From assembly GCA_025451215.1 (NCBI GenBank), contig JANWKU010000143.1:1-43950 (forward strand): a stretch of 43,950 nt of DNA, written 5' to 3'. How positions within the stretch are numbered: the stretch's first letter is position 1; each line of letters opens with the position of its first letter. The DNA comes from Terriglobales bacterium. GTDB taxonomy: Bacteria; Acidobacteriota; Terriglobia; Terriglobales; Acidobacteriaceae. The notes beneath the pieces were generated by a model, which saw nothing but the letters and a program-made list of their open reading frames with translations, had not been told where the DNA came from and did no database searches. Below are positions 16,032-23,208 of the stretch, one piece after another. The translations under genes and the position numbers were made by a program.

Positions 16032-16811
16032 CTATGTCGTGGCCGGTTTGCGGGAAAGCCGACTGTAATAGACGTGGGTGTCGTATTCCAGAGTAATGCT
16101 GCCATTGCGCTGATAAGCATCGAAAATTCCGCGAAGATTGTGCAGCATTGGTCCGTATCGAGCGTCGCCGGATTGTGGAGTGTAAGAAGATGAGAGCAGC
16201 CGTCCTTCCAGCCCTTCGTAGTCGAATTCCTGGCGCATCTCAAAATTGCCAAACTCAAACGGAGCCGGTGAGAAAAAATCATGGATCCTGTCAGTCGTGC
16301 GCTCGTGCCGAACTGACCGGTAATCACCGCCATAAGTCGAAAGCAGGCGTTCATATTCACGCTGAAATTCTGAGGACTCAATCCGCCGCGAATTCCATAT
16401 CAGAACGCACCAGCCTTCCGGTTTAAGAATACGAATAAATTCCCGGCGCGCCTGATCGCGGTCAAACCAATGAGCGGCCTGCGCGGCAGTCAAAAAATCC
16501 ATCGTGCCGCCGGCAAGCGTGGTGTCTTCGGCCGTTCCGGCGATGCTGGAAAAGTTCTGGTATGGGGCCAGAAATTCGTCTCCGGCCGTTCGCATCTCTG
16601 CATTCGGTTCAACGCCATAAACGCGGTTTCCGTTTTCGAGCAATAGCCGCGTAAAGATGCCCGTGCCGAACGCAATGTCGGCGATAGCATGCTCTGGCCG
16701 CAGCCCGCATTCCGCCTTTAGCAATTCCATGATTTCGGCTGGATATCCAGGCCGGTAGCGAACATAATTTTCGACCCGTGAAGAGAATCGTTTTGTGGAA
16801 TTTAGATGCAT
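16032..16811 (-). CDS. Class I SAM-dependent methyltransferase
   Basis: A 259-residue methyltransferase of the Methyltransf_11 type. The N-terminus (STKRFSSRVENYVRYRPGYP) is typical of the group. The SAM-binding motif I is IADIAFGTGIFTRLL (about residues 45-58; the usual second glycine is Ala-Phe here), the acidic residue of motif II is in YGVEPNAEM, and the motif after it is TMDFLTAAQAAHWFDRDQA. The final strand is IRILKPEGWCVLIWNSRR. The substrate cannot be told; relatives are annotated only as small-molecule methyltransferases. The next gene upstream on the same strand is the acyl-CoA dehydrogenase, 51 bp away, so they might share a transcript. Confidence 0.9.
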   Translation of the reverse strand: MHLNSTKRFSSRVENYVRYRPGYPAEIMELLKAECGLRPEHAIADIAFGTGIFTRLLLENGNRVYGVEPNAEMRTAGDEFLAPYQNFSSIAGTAEDTTLAGGTMDFLTAAQAAHWFDRDQARREFIRILKPEGWCVLIWNSRRIESSEFQREYERLLSTYGGDYRSVRHERTTDRIHDFFSPAPFEFGNFEMRQEFDYEGLEGRLLSSSYTPQSGDARYGPMLHNLRGIFDAYQRNGSITLEYDTHVYYSRLSRKPATT

Positions 16812-16862
16812 GCGGCTGGACTAGCAATATGCGAGATCACTTGGGGAGCAGCGTGCGGTTGA

Positions 16863-18041
16863 TTAAAACGCGTCAATCCCCGTGACGCTCTGGCCGATGA
16901 TTAAGGTGTGGATGTCATGAGTGCCTTCGTAGGTCTTTACCGATTCCAGGTTCATCATGTGGCGCATGATGGGATAGTCGTCCGAGATCCCGTTGGCCCC
17001 TAGAATATCGCGAGAAAGCCGGGCGCATTCGAGCGCCATCCACACATTATTACGCTTCGCCATTGATATGTGCTGGTGCTGGACCTTCCCATTGTCCTTC
17101 AGTCGTCCCACCTGGAGCGCCAGTAATTGCGCCTTGGTGATTTCCGTAATCATCCACGCAAGCTTCTCCTGCACCAGTTGCCGCGAGGCGATAGGAAGAT
17201 CGTGGAATTGCTTGCGAAGCTGGGAATATTGCAGTGCGCAGTCGTAGCAGGCCATGGCCGCGCCAATCGCGCCCCATGCAATCCCATACCGCGCCTGGTT
17301 CAGGCACATCAGCGGCGACTTCAGCCCGCCCGAATGTGGAAGCAGGTTCGCCTCGGGAATACGCACATCCTGCAGCGAAAGCCCTGACGTCACCGACGCG
17401 CGCAGCGACCATTTTCCATGAACGTCGTCAGCCTTAAATCCCTTACGGTCAGTTTCCACTAGAAACCCGCGGACCTGATCGCCCTCGTTTTCTACCTTCG
17501 CCCAAATGACCGCGACATCAGCGATGGAGCCCGATGTGATCCACATCTTCTCACCGTTTAGAACGTATTCCTTGCCAACTTTGCGCGCCCGGGTGCGCAT
17601 TCCGCCGGGGTTCGAACCGAAGTCCGGTTCGGTAAGGCCGAAGCAGCCGAGTTTATCGCCCGAGCGCAACGCGGGAAGCCATGTGCTGTTTTGCTCATCA
17701 CTGCCAAAGGCGAAGATGGGATACATCACCAGCGCCGATTGCACGCTGACAAAACTGCGCACGCCGGAATCTCCGCGCTCCAACTCCTGCATCACCAGCC
17801 CATATTCCACGTTCGACATTTCCGCGCAGCCGTAACCCTGCAATGATGCGCCGAAAAAGCCTAGGTCTGCCATCGGCTTCACGAGTTCCCGGGGAAAGCG
17901 TCCTGCACGATTGCACTCTTCGATAATGGGAATGAGGTTGTCTTCAATGAAGCCGCGGGCCGTATTTCGCACCAAGCGCTCGTCATCGCTCAGGAGCGCT
18001 TCGATTTCAATAAAATCAACTCCACGAAATTTAATAGCCAT
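16863..18041 (-). CDS. gcdH: Acyl-CoA dehydrogenase, glutaryl-CoA dehydrogenase type
   Basis: A 392-residue FAD-dependent acyl-CoA dehydrogenase. The segment ERGDSGVRSFVSVQSALVM matches the glutaryl-CoA dehydrogenase signature in which the Arg-Ser pair holds the substrate's distal carboxylate. CFGLTEPDFGSNPGGM and WITSGSIADVAVIWAK are FAD/substrate-binding motifs. The catalytic base is the Glu of TYEGTHDIH (about residue 372). The enzyme would oxidise and decarboxylate glutaryl-CoA to crotonyl-CoA in lysine/tryptophan or aromatic breakdown, passing electrons to ETF. No other genes of that pathway are adjacent. The assignment to this subfamily is good from the motifs; a related dicarboxylyl-CoA substrate remains possible. 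Confidence 0.9.
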   Translation of the reverse strand: MAIKFRGVDFIEIEALLSDDERLVRNTARGFIEDNLIPIIEECNRAGRFPRELVKPMADLGFFGASLQGYGCAEMSNVEYGLVMQELERGDSGVRSFVSVQSALVMYPIFAFGSDEQNSTWLPALRSGDKLGCFGLTEPDFGSNPGGMRTRARKVGKEYVLNGEKMWITSGSIADVAVIWAKVENEGDQVRGFLVETDRKGFKADDVHGKWSLRASVTSGLSLQDVRIPEANLLPHSGGLKSPLMCLNQARYGIAWGAIGAAMACYDCALQYSQLRKQFHDLPIASRQLVQEKLAWMITEITKAQLLALQVGRLKDNGKVQHQHISMAKRNNVWMALECARLSRDILGANGISDDYPIMRHMMNLESVKTYEGTHDIHTLIIGQSVTGIDAF

Positions 18042-18158
18042 AGCAACCCCTGCGCATCTGCATCAAGTCAGCGCCGGATTCAACGCTAACAAAGGCACAG
18101 GACAGCGTCAAACAAAGTCCCTACTGAACCCGGAATCTACAGCTGTGATCTCTTCAAC

Positions 18159-18223
18159 TCTGTCATCCCGACCGGAGCGCATCATCGCTCTTGCGATGAT
18201 CCGCGAAGTGGAGGGACCTTGCG
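18159..18223. repeat. Dispersed intergenic repeat, 'TGTCATCCCGA...GTGGAGGGACC' type
   Basis: A sequence beginning CTGTCATCCCGACCGGAGCG and ending CGAAGTGGAGGGACCT. It contains a hairpin, ATCATCGC (18181-18188) with GCGATGAT (18193-18200). It resembles the dispersed 'TCAT-CTGAGCG...GAGTCGAAG-ATC' family common between genes in Acidobacteriota and is a relative of the copy at 23116-23179. Confidence 0.5.
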
Positions 18224-18247
18224 TTTATTCACTTTGAAACCGTTTTA

Positions 18248-20443
18248 CTAACGTGTACTGGAAATCTCTTCGTATATCTCCGGCAGTTGCTCGGCGGCCT
18301 CAGGCGAGGCACCAAATCGCGCACTCTCGTACTGTTCGGTGAAGCGCGCCACTTGTTCCCGTGTCGGCTGGTCGGGGATGGAGCGGACAAATTCCTGCGG
18401 CGTCTGGCCAGTCGCTTTCCGCAGGCCGCGCCGTGAGAGCAATCGCGTCATGCGTTCATACCAGATGCTGGCGGCAAGCACCGGGGCTTTGGCTGGCTTG
18501 GAGGCAAGCCGTGCCCGCTTCAGCCATCTCCAAATGCCGCGAGCACTCCCCGCAAAAGCCAATAGAAGCAGACCGAAAAAAGTATAGAGCGCCCATCGCT
18601 GGGGAGATCGCGATCCTGCTGTCCAAATCCTTCTCGCACTTCTGAGCCAACTAGCGTAGCGCTTATGCAACCAATGTTGGAAATGAAACCCAGTTTGCTG
18701 GCTGCGCTGAAAAACCTCGCGCCCAAGCGTGTGTTGGTGCGACGCATCGTAATTCACGACCCACTCCCGCCAGAATGATTGGAAGGCGTCGAGATACAAT
18801 CCGGCGCGCTCCCAGCCAACGGGGTTGGTAGTGGAGACGGACGGAGTAGGATCAAAACTCATCCAGCCGTAGTTTGGAAAATATGCTTCCACCCAGGCGT
18901 GTGCGTCACTCGCGCGAACAACGTACTGCCCGCTCAAATCGTTGAATTCTCCCCCACGAAATCCCGTGATTACGCGGGTAGGAATCCTCAGCGTCCGCAA
19001 CATGACGGCCATAGCTGAGGCAAAGTATTCGCAGTGCCCACGTTTGCGCACAAACAAAAAATTCGCCAGCGGGTCCGCCACATTTCCGGGAGGAAGTTGC
19101 AACGTGTAACCAAACTGGGTTTGCAGATAATGCTCAATCGCCGCGGCCCGGTCGTAGTTGTTGCTTGCGCCGCTTGTGACCTTGCGCGCAAGTTGCGGGA
19201 TCCGCGGGTCAAGTGCTGGCAACTGAAGATAGCGGTCAGAAACGTCTTGGGAACTATCAACCGGTGCTTGGCGAAGCTGTGCCGCAGTCGGACGGGAAAT
19301 GTCAGACCATGCTTCATAAATCCCAATGGGGCGCTCGAAATCGGCATTGAATGCGTCGCCTGTGCGGTCCATTTCGATAAGCCGATAATTTCCCCGGAGC
19401 CTCTCGCCGATTGGAGCCAGAAAAAATATATTTGTGCCGGTCGGTTCCAGAAGCACCCGGTAGTGAACGGCAATCATCTGCCGGTTCTCCATCCATGAGG
19501 AAGTAGCCGGTACGTCAGTGGCTGGTACGTCAACGGATGAGGTGAGGTCGAAACTGCCATCAGGCAGGCGGGAAGCTGGAAAACGGCGGTGCACATTCGA
19601 CCAACTTCGACCGTCAAATGTGCTTAGTGTCATGCCGCGCCATTTGATATCGGCCGCACCGCGATAGTCGCCGTCAAATTGAATGTGCATTACAACGCTG
19701 CTGGATCGCTGAATTTCGCCAATTGCACCCAGTTCCACATGGTCGCTGAAGCCGGTGGAAAGCTGGCTCACGGGAGAATAGGCGCTGAAGTAGCCTGCGG
19801 AAACGCGCGGCAGAAGGAAAAAAATCAAGGTCCCTGCCAGCAGTATGCCGCCAACTAGAATCGGGGTAATCGCGACGAGGGAGCGGGTCATTCTCCGTTC
19901 GCCCACGACACCCCCAAACCCGCTTTCAAGAAAAGCTGCTTTGCGGGCGGCGTTATTCATCTCCATCAGAACGAAAGTCGTTACCGCCGCGAGCATGAAT
20001 CCGGCGAACAGAAGCAGGAACAAGCTGTTTACGGTAAAGACTGCCGCCGCCAGCACCATAAGAAACGCAATCACCGCCAGGAAATAACGGTCGCGGTCCC
20101 GTCGCAACGAAAATATCCGCATTACGGTGATGAACAGCACCAAATGTACGGTCGCGGTAAGGAATGAGTCCGATATCAGAAAATAATCAATCAAATAGAA
20201 GGCCGCATAGCCAACCGTGAGCGGTGTCGTCCAGTGCTCTGGAAAAATAAATGGGCTATTGCGAAGGAGTAAATAACCGCGCGCGGCCAAGGCCACCATT
20301 ACGCAAATCAGCGCGACCAGGTCCAGGCTTCCCGCCGAGGCCAGCATGGCGAAGCCCGTGGCCACCATCAGGTACAGGGCGACGTCAAGATGGCGTTCCA
20401 GCGTGCGGGCGAGCGCATTTTCCCCGGCATGGGCCTGCGGCAT
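18248..20443 (-). CDS. TgpA-like membrane protein with periplasmic transglutaminase domain
   Basis: About 731 residues. The N-terminal third has several transmembrane helices (DUF3488-like, for example LFLLLFAGFMLAAVTTFVL and ILVGGILLAGTLIFFLLP). A large periplasmic domain contains a transglutaminase core with the catalytic triad: Cys in KRGHCEYFASAMAV (about residue 471), His in ASDAHAWVEAYF (about 511), Asp in WMSFDPTPS (about 529). A last helix near residue 620 is followed by a cytoplasmic DUF4129-like tail (TGQTPQEFVRSI). The start is uncertain: ATG 20443, or GTG 20470 adding nine residues; neither has a ribosome binding site. Pseudomonas TgpA is essential and thought to act on the cell envelope; the substrate is unknown. 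In many genomes such genes follow a MoxR ATPase and DUF58 gene, which are not seen here. Confidence 0.9.
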   Translation of the reverse strand: MPQAHAGENALARTLERHLDVALYLMVATGFAMLASAGSLDLVALICVMVALAARGYLLLRNSPFIFPEHWTTPLTVGYAAFYLIDYFLISDSFLTATVHLVLFITVMRIFSLRRDRDRYFLAVIAFLMVLAAAVFTVNSLFLLLFAGFMLAAVTTFVLMEMNNAARKAAFLESGFGGVVGERRMTRSLVAITPILVGGILLAGTLIFFLLPRVSAGYFSAYSPVSQLSTGFSDHVELGAIGEIQRSSSVVMHIQFDGDYRGAADIKWRGMTLSTFDGRSWSNVHRRFPASRLPDGSFDLTSSVDVPATDVPATSSWMENRQMIAVHYRVLLEPTGTNIFFLAPIGERLRGNYRLIEMDRTGDAFNADFERPIGIYEAWSDISRPTAAQLRQAPVDSSQDVSDRYLQLPALDPRIPQLARKVTSGASNNYDRAAAIEHYLQTQFGYTLQLPPGNVADPLANFLFVRKRGHCEYFASAMAVMLRTLRIPTRVITGFRGGEFNDLSGQYVVRASDAHAWVEAYFPNYGWMSFDPTPSVSTTNPVGWERAGLYLDAFQSFWREWVVNYDASHQHTLGREVFQRSQQTGFHFQHWLHKRYASWLRSARRIWTAGSRSPQRWALYTFFGLLLLAFAGSARGIWRWLKRARLASKPAKAPVLAASIWYERMTRLLSRRGLRKATGQTPQEFVRSIPDQPTREQVARFTEQYESARFGASPEAAEQLPEIYEEISSTR

Positions 20444-20524
20444 AAGCACATAGTACGGCCCGTGAACCACTACGGGAAAGAGTACTTTTGGTGCACTGAG
20501 AAGTTCATTGGGATACTTCTAGCG

Positions 20525-20923
20525 CTAAATTCCCGAGCCAAGAAAGCTGAACAGCAGCACCGCCAGCACGATCACCGTGAAGAAGACATACATGCGGTCT
20601 TTCTCAGCGGCGAATGCCCAAATGGAAAAAATCACGCGGGCCACGGGAGTGGCCATAAGAAGCACCAACCCAAGCTGAATGATCCCGCGCCCACGAAAAG
20701 TAAGCGCTTCATGAAAAATCCCGCGGATGGTGCGGAACTGCTCCGGTTCGCCGTGAAATGCGCGATAGTCCGACGCCATGCCGCCGTATTTGTGCAAAAA
20801 GATAATCGCTCCAATTCCCACAACACTCGCTGCCAGCAGCACGCCTACGCGCAGCAGGTTGCCGATAAACGTTTCCGTGCGCTGGTCGTCCCAGTTTTTC
20901 AGTGAAGATATCAGGCCCGGCAT
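20525..20923 (-). CDS. DUF1634 membrane protein
   Basis: A 132-residue membrane protein with three predicted transmembrane helices (LLRVGVLLAASVVGIGAIIF, GIIQLGLVLLMATPVARVIF, VFFTVIVLAVLLFSFLG). It matches the DUF1634 pattern, a family usually encoded next to a TauE/SafE permease. That is the case here: its ATG overlaps the stop codon of the upstream TauE/SafE gene in the sequence TAATG, so the two are translationally coupled. It presumably acts as a small partner of the permease in the inner membrane; the exact role is not known. Confidence 0.85.
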   Translation of the reverse strand: MPGLISSLKNWDDQRTETFIGNLLRVGVLLAASVVGIGAIIFLHKYGGMASDYRAFHGEPEQFRTIRGIFHEALTFRGRGIIQLGLVLLMATPVARVIFSIWAFAAEKDRMYVFFTVIVLAVLLFSFLGSGI

Positions 20924-21759
20924 TATATTTTTCCCGTAAGTCCGTGATAGAGCATCTGCAGTCCCAGCACCGCAATTACTACGCTAAAAATGATTCGCAG
21001 CCATTTGGTTTCAGTTTCCACAAGTATCCGGCTTCCCAGGAATGATCCCGCCAGCACGCCCAGCATCACCGGCATGGCCAGCCCCGGATCTACGTAACCA
21101 CGGCTCAAATAGACGCCCGCGCTGGCGGCGGCGGTGACGCCGATCATGAAATTGCTGGTTGTAGTGGAGACCTTAAACGGAATCTTCATGGCCTGGTCCA
21201 TCGCCAGCACCTTGACCGCCCCCGAGCCAATCCCCAAAAGGCCGGAGAGTGTTCCCGCTCCGAACATCAAACTAAAGCCAGCGGGGACATTCTGCACGTT
21301 GTAATGACGGATTCCGCCAGCTTCGGGAAAGCTTCCGTTCATTTTCAACCTCGTCGCAAGGGGATTAGGGGGCAGATTGCGTTCGTTTGGCAAGCGTGGC
21401 TTGCGCGAGAAATACGCCGAGTAGAGAAGCATCACTCCAAAAACAATGGCAATGGCCGTGGTGGGAATGCGCGTGGCGAGAAATGCCCCGGCAAGCGCCC
21501 CGATCGTTGTGGCGATTTCCAGAAACATCCCGATACGGATGTTAGAAAAGCCTTCTTTCACGTAAGCCGCGGCCGCACCCGACGAAGTCGCGATCACGGA
21601 GACCAGCGACGCTCCGATGGCATAACGGATGTCCACTTTGAAAAACAACGCCAGCAGCGGAACCAGGACCACTCCGCCGCCCAGGCCGGTGAGTGCGCCC
21701 AGCAGTCCGGCGACAAATGAACCCGCCCCGACCAGCGCTGTAAATTCCAGAGTGTTCAT
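20923..21759 (-). CDS. TauE/SafE-family sulfite/organosulfur exporter-like permease
   Basis: A polytopic membrane protein of about 278 residues. The TauE/SafE signature appears twice as in the family's internal duplication: GLLGALTGLGGGVVLVPLLAL near the N-terminus and SGLLGIGSGAVKVLAM in the middle, with helices such as IAIVFGVMLLYSAYFS. Family members move sulfite, sulfoacetate or related anions; the substrate here is unknown. I chose the ATG at 21759 because the helix starts shortly after it; a TTG at 21819 would add 20 residues. The next gene, DUF1634, starts within its stop codon. The ffs RNA lies just upstream on the opposite strand. Confidence 0.88.
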   Translation of the reverse strand: MNTLEFTALVGAGSFVAGLLGALTGLGGGVVLVPLLALFFKVDIRYAIGASLVSVIATSSGAAAAYVKEGFSNIRIGMFLEIATTIGALAGAFLATRIPTTAIAIVFGVMLLYSAYFSRKPRLPNERNLPPNPLATRLKMNGSFPEAGGIRHYNVQNVPAGFSLMFGAGTLSGLLGIGSGAVKVLAMDQAMKIPFKVSTTTSNFMIGVTAAASAGVYLSRGYVDPGLAMPVMLGVLAGSFLGSRILVETETKWLRIIFSVVIAVLGLQMLYHGLTGKI

Positions 21760-21870
21760 GGGTGCGGAAGCGACATGAAACGCTAGTGTGCCATAGGCGG
21801 CAACTGGCGGTAAGTGCAAATGAGTGACGCGGCGTCAGAAGCGTGCAGCGTGGATGTTAGAATAAATCAG

Positions 21871-21974
21871 TCAGGCATCGGCCCCGCGCGATGCGTTCCC
21901 GCCAACCCCGCCAGGTCCGGAAGGAAGCAACGGTAACGGGCTCTTGTATGTGCAGTGGGTCTCCGGTGCCTGGC
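21871..21974 (+). ncRNA. ffs: Small signal recognition particle RNA (4.5S type)
   Basis: The SRP RNA core is clear: CCAGGTCCGGAAGGAAGCAA at 21911-21930, followed by the matching strand ending near GGGTCTCC. This is the conserved tetraloop-closing and symmetric-loop region bound by Ffh. The outer ends pair: CAGGCATCGG (from 21872) with CCGGTGCCTG (to about 21973), with one G-U pair. The length of about 104 nt fits the short bacterial form without an Alu domain. A TAGAAT -10-like box at 21858-21863 is correctly placed for a start near 21870. The exact ends are uncertain by a few bases. Confidence 0.93.
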
Positions 21975-22075
21975 TTATGTTTTTGCTGCAAGGTTTTGAT
22001 GGGTGTACGGTACGCCGGCTTTGAGTGCCGGCTACTCAGTTATAGACCATTCCATTCCAACCGGAGACCTGATCA

Positions 22076-23080
22076 GTGAGCCAACCCGCGCGTTTGAGAG
22101 CAAAAATCAGCGCTCTCAGCACTTATGTCCCGCCTCGCGTTTTGAACAATCATGACTTGGAAAAGATGGTCGAGACCTCCGATGAATGGATTCTGACCCG
22201 CACGGGCATTCGGGAGCGGCACATTGCGGAAAAAGGTGTGGCCACGAGCGATTTGGCGACCGAAGCGGCAAAAAAAGCTCTGGCACAACGCGGTTGGTCG
22301 CCCACCGAGGTTGAGGTGATTGTGGTCGGGACCGTCACTCCCGATATGTTGTTTCCTTCGACCGCATGTCTTGTCGAAAACAAATTAGGCGCGCATGGCG
22401 CCTGGGGGTTCGATCTCTCGGCCGCTTGCTCGGCATTTGTGTACGCGTTGCAGGCGGGAGCGCAGTTTGTAGTCTCGGGTGCGCACAAAAAAGTGCTGGT
22501 TATTGGCGCGGACGTTATGTCTTCCATTCTCGACTACACCGACCGCACTACCTGCATTTTGTTTGGAGATGGAGCGGGGGCTGTATTGCTTGAGCCCGCC
22601 GAAGAGGGCGAAGAGGGAATTATTGATTTCCTTCACGAAGTGGATGGCTCCGGTGGATGTTCTCTCTATATGCCAGCTGGAGGCAGTTTGCATCCCGCGA
22701 CGCGCGAAACCGTGGACCAGCGCATGCACTTTGTCCATCAGGAAGGGCAAGCGGTGTTCAAATATGCGGTGCGCCAGATGGCTGATCTCTGCGAGCGGGT
22801 GCTTGAGCGCAATGGCTTGAAGGGAAGCGATATTGACGTATTCATTCCTCACCAGGCGAATAAACGAATTATTTCCGCCACCGCCGACCGGCTGTCGCTG
22901 AAACCGGAGAGCGTGATTATCAACATTGACCGCTACGGCAACACAACCGCCGCCACGATCCCACTGGCAATGCAAACCGCGCGCGAAGAAGGCAAGTTGA
23001 AGAAGGGAAGTCTGGTGCTGCTGGCATCGGTAGGCGCTGGCTTTACTTCAGGCGTCACGCTGTTGCGCTGGGCTTTCTAA
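22076..23080 (+). CDS. fabH: 3-oxoacyl-[acyl-carrier-protein] synthase III
   Basis: A 334-residue KAS III. It condenses acetyl-CoA (or a branched acyl-CoA) with malonyl-ACP to begin fatty acid synthesis. The Cys-His-Asn triad is visible: Cys118 in [13 protein letters not shown], His259 in [10 protein letters not shown] and Asn289 in [13 protein letters not shown]. The Arg-rich CoA-binding segment [12 protein letters not shown] and the glycine-rich C-terminal [13 protein letters not shown] are as usual. The start is a GTG with GGAGA about nine bases upstream. The gene lies 100 bp after ffs and stands alone; plsX and fabD/G, frequent neighbours, are absent. Primer preference cannot be read from the sequence. 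Confidence 0.96.
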   Translation: MSQPARLRAKISALSTYVPPRVLNNHDLEKMVETSDEWILTRTGIRERHIAEKGVATSDLATEAAKKALAQRGWSPTEVEVIVVGTVTPDMLFPSTACLVENKLGAHGAWGFDLSAACSAFVYALQAGAQFVVSGAHKKVLVIGADVMSSILDYTDRTTCILFGDGAGAVLLEPAEEGEEGIIDFLHEVDGSGGCSLYMPAGGSLHPATRETVDQRMHFVHQEGQAVFKYAVRQMADLCERVLERNGLKGSDIDVFIPHQANKRIISATADRLSLKPESVIINIDRYGNTTAATIPLAMQTAREEGKLKKGSLVLLASVGAGFTSGVTLLRWAF

Positions 23081-23115
23081 CGTTGGGCGTTCTAATAATT
23101 AGCCTTTCAGTTATT

Positions 23116-23179
23116 TGCCATGCTGAGCGGCGCAAAAGCAAGCGAAGCGCGGCGTTCGCGGAGTCGAAGAATCCCTACC
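23116..23179. repeat. Dispersed intergenic repeat, 'TGCTGAGCG...GAGTCGAAGAATCC' type
   Basis: It begins TGCCATGCTGAGCGGCGCAA and ends GAGTCGAAGAATCCCTACC. This is the well-known dispersed element type found between genes in many Acidobacteriota. It lies between the convergent fabH and glycosidase genes, where it could form a transcript hairpin. A diverged relative is at 18159-18223. Confidence 0.6.
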
Positions 23180-23208
23180 AAAATTGGACGATAGAAATTG
23201 CTCGTCAT

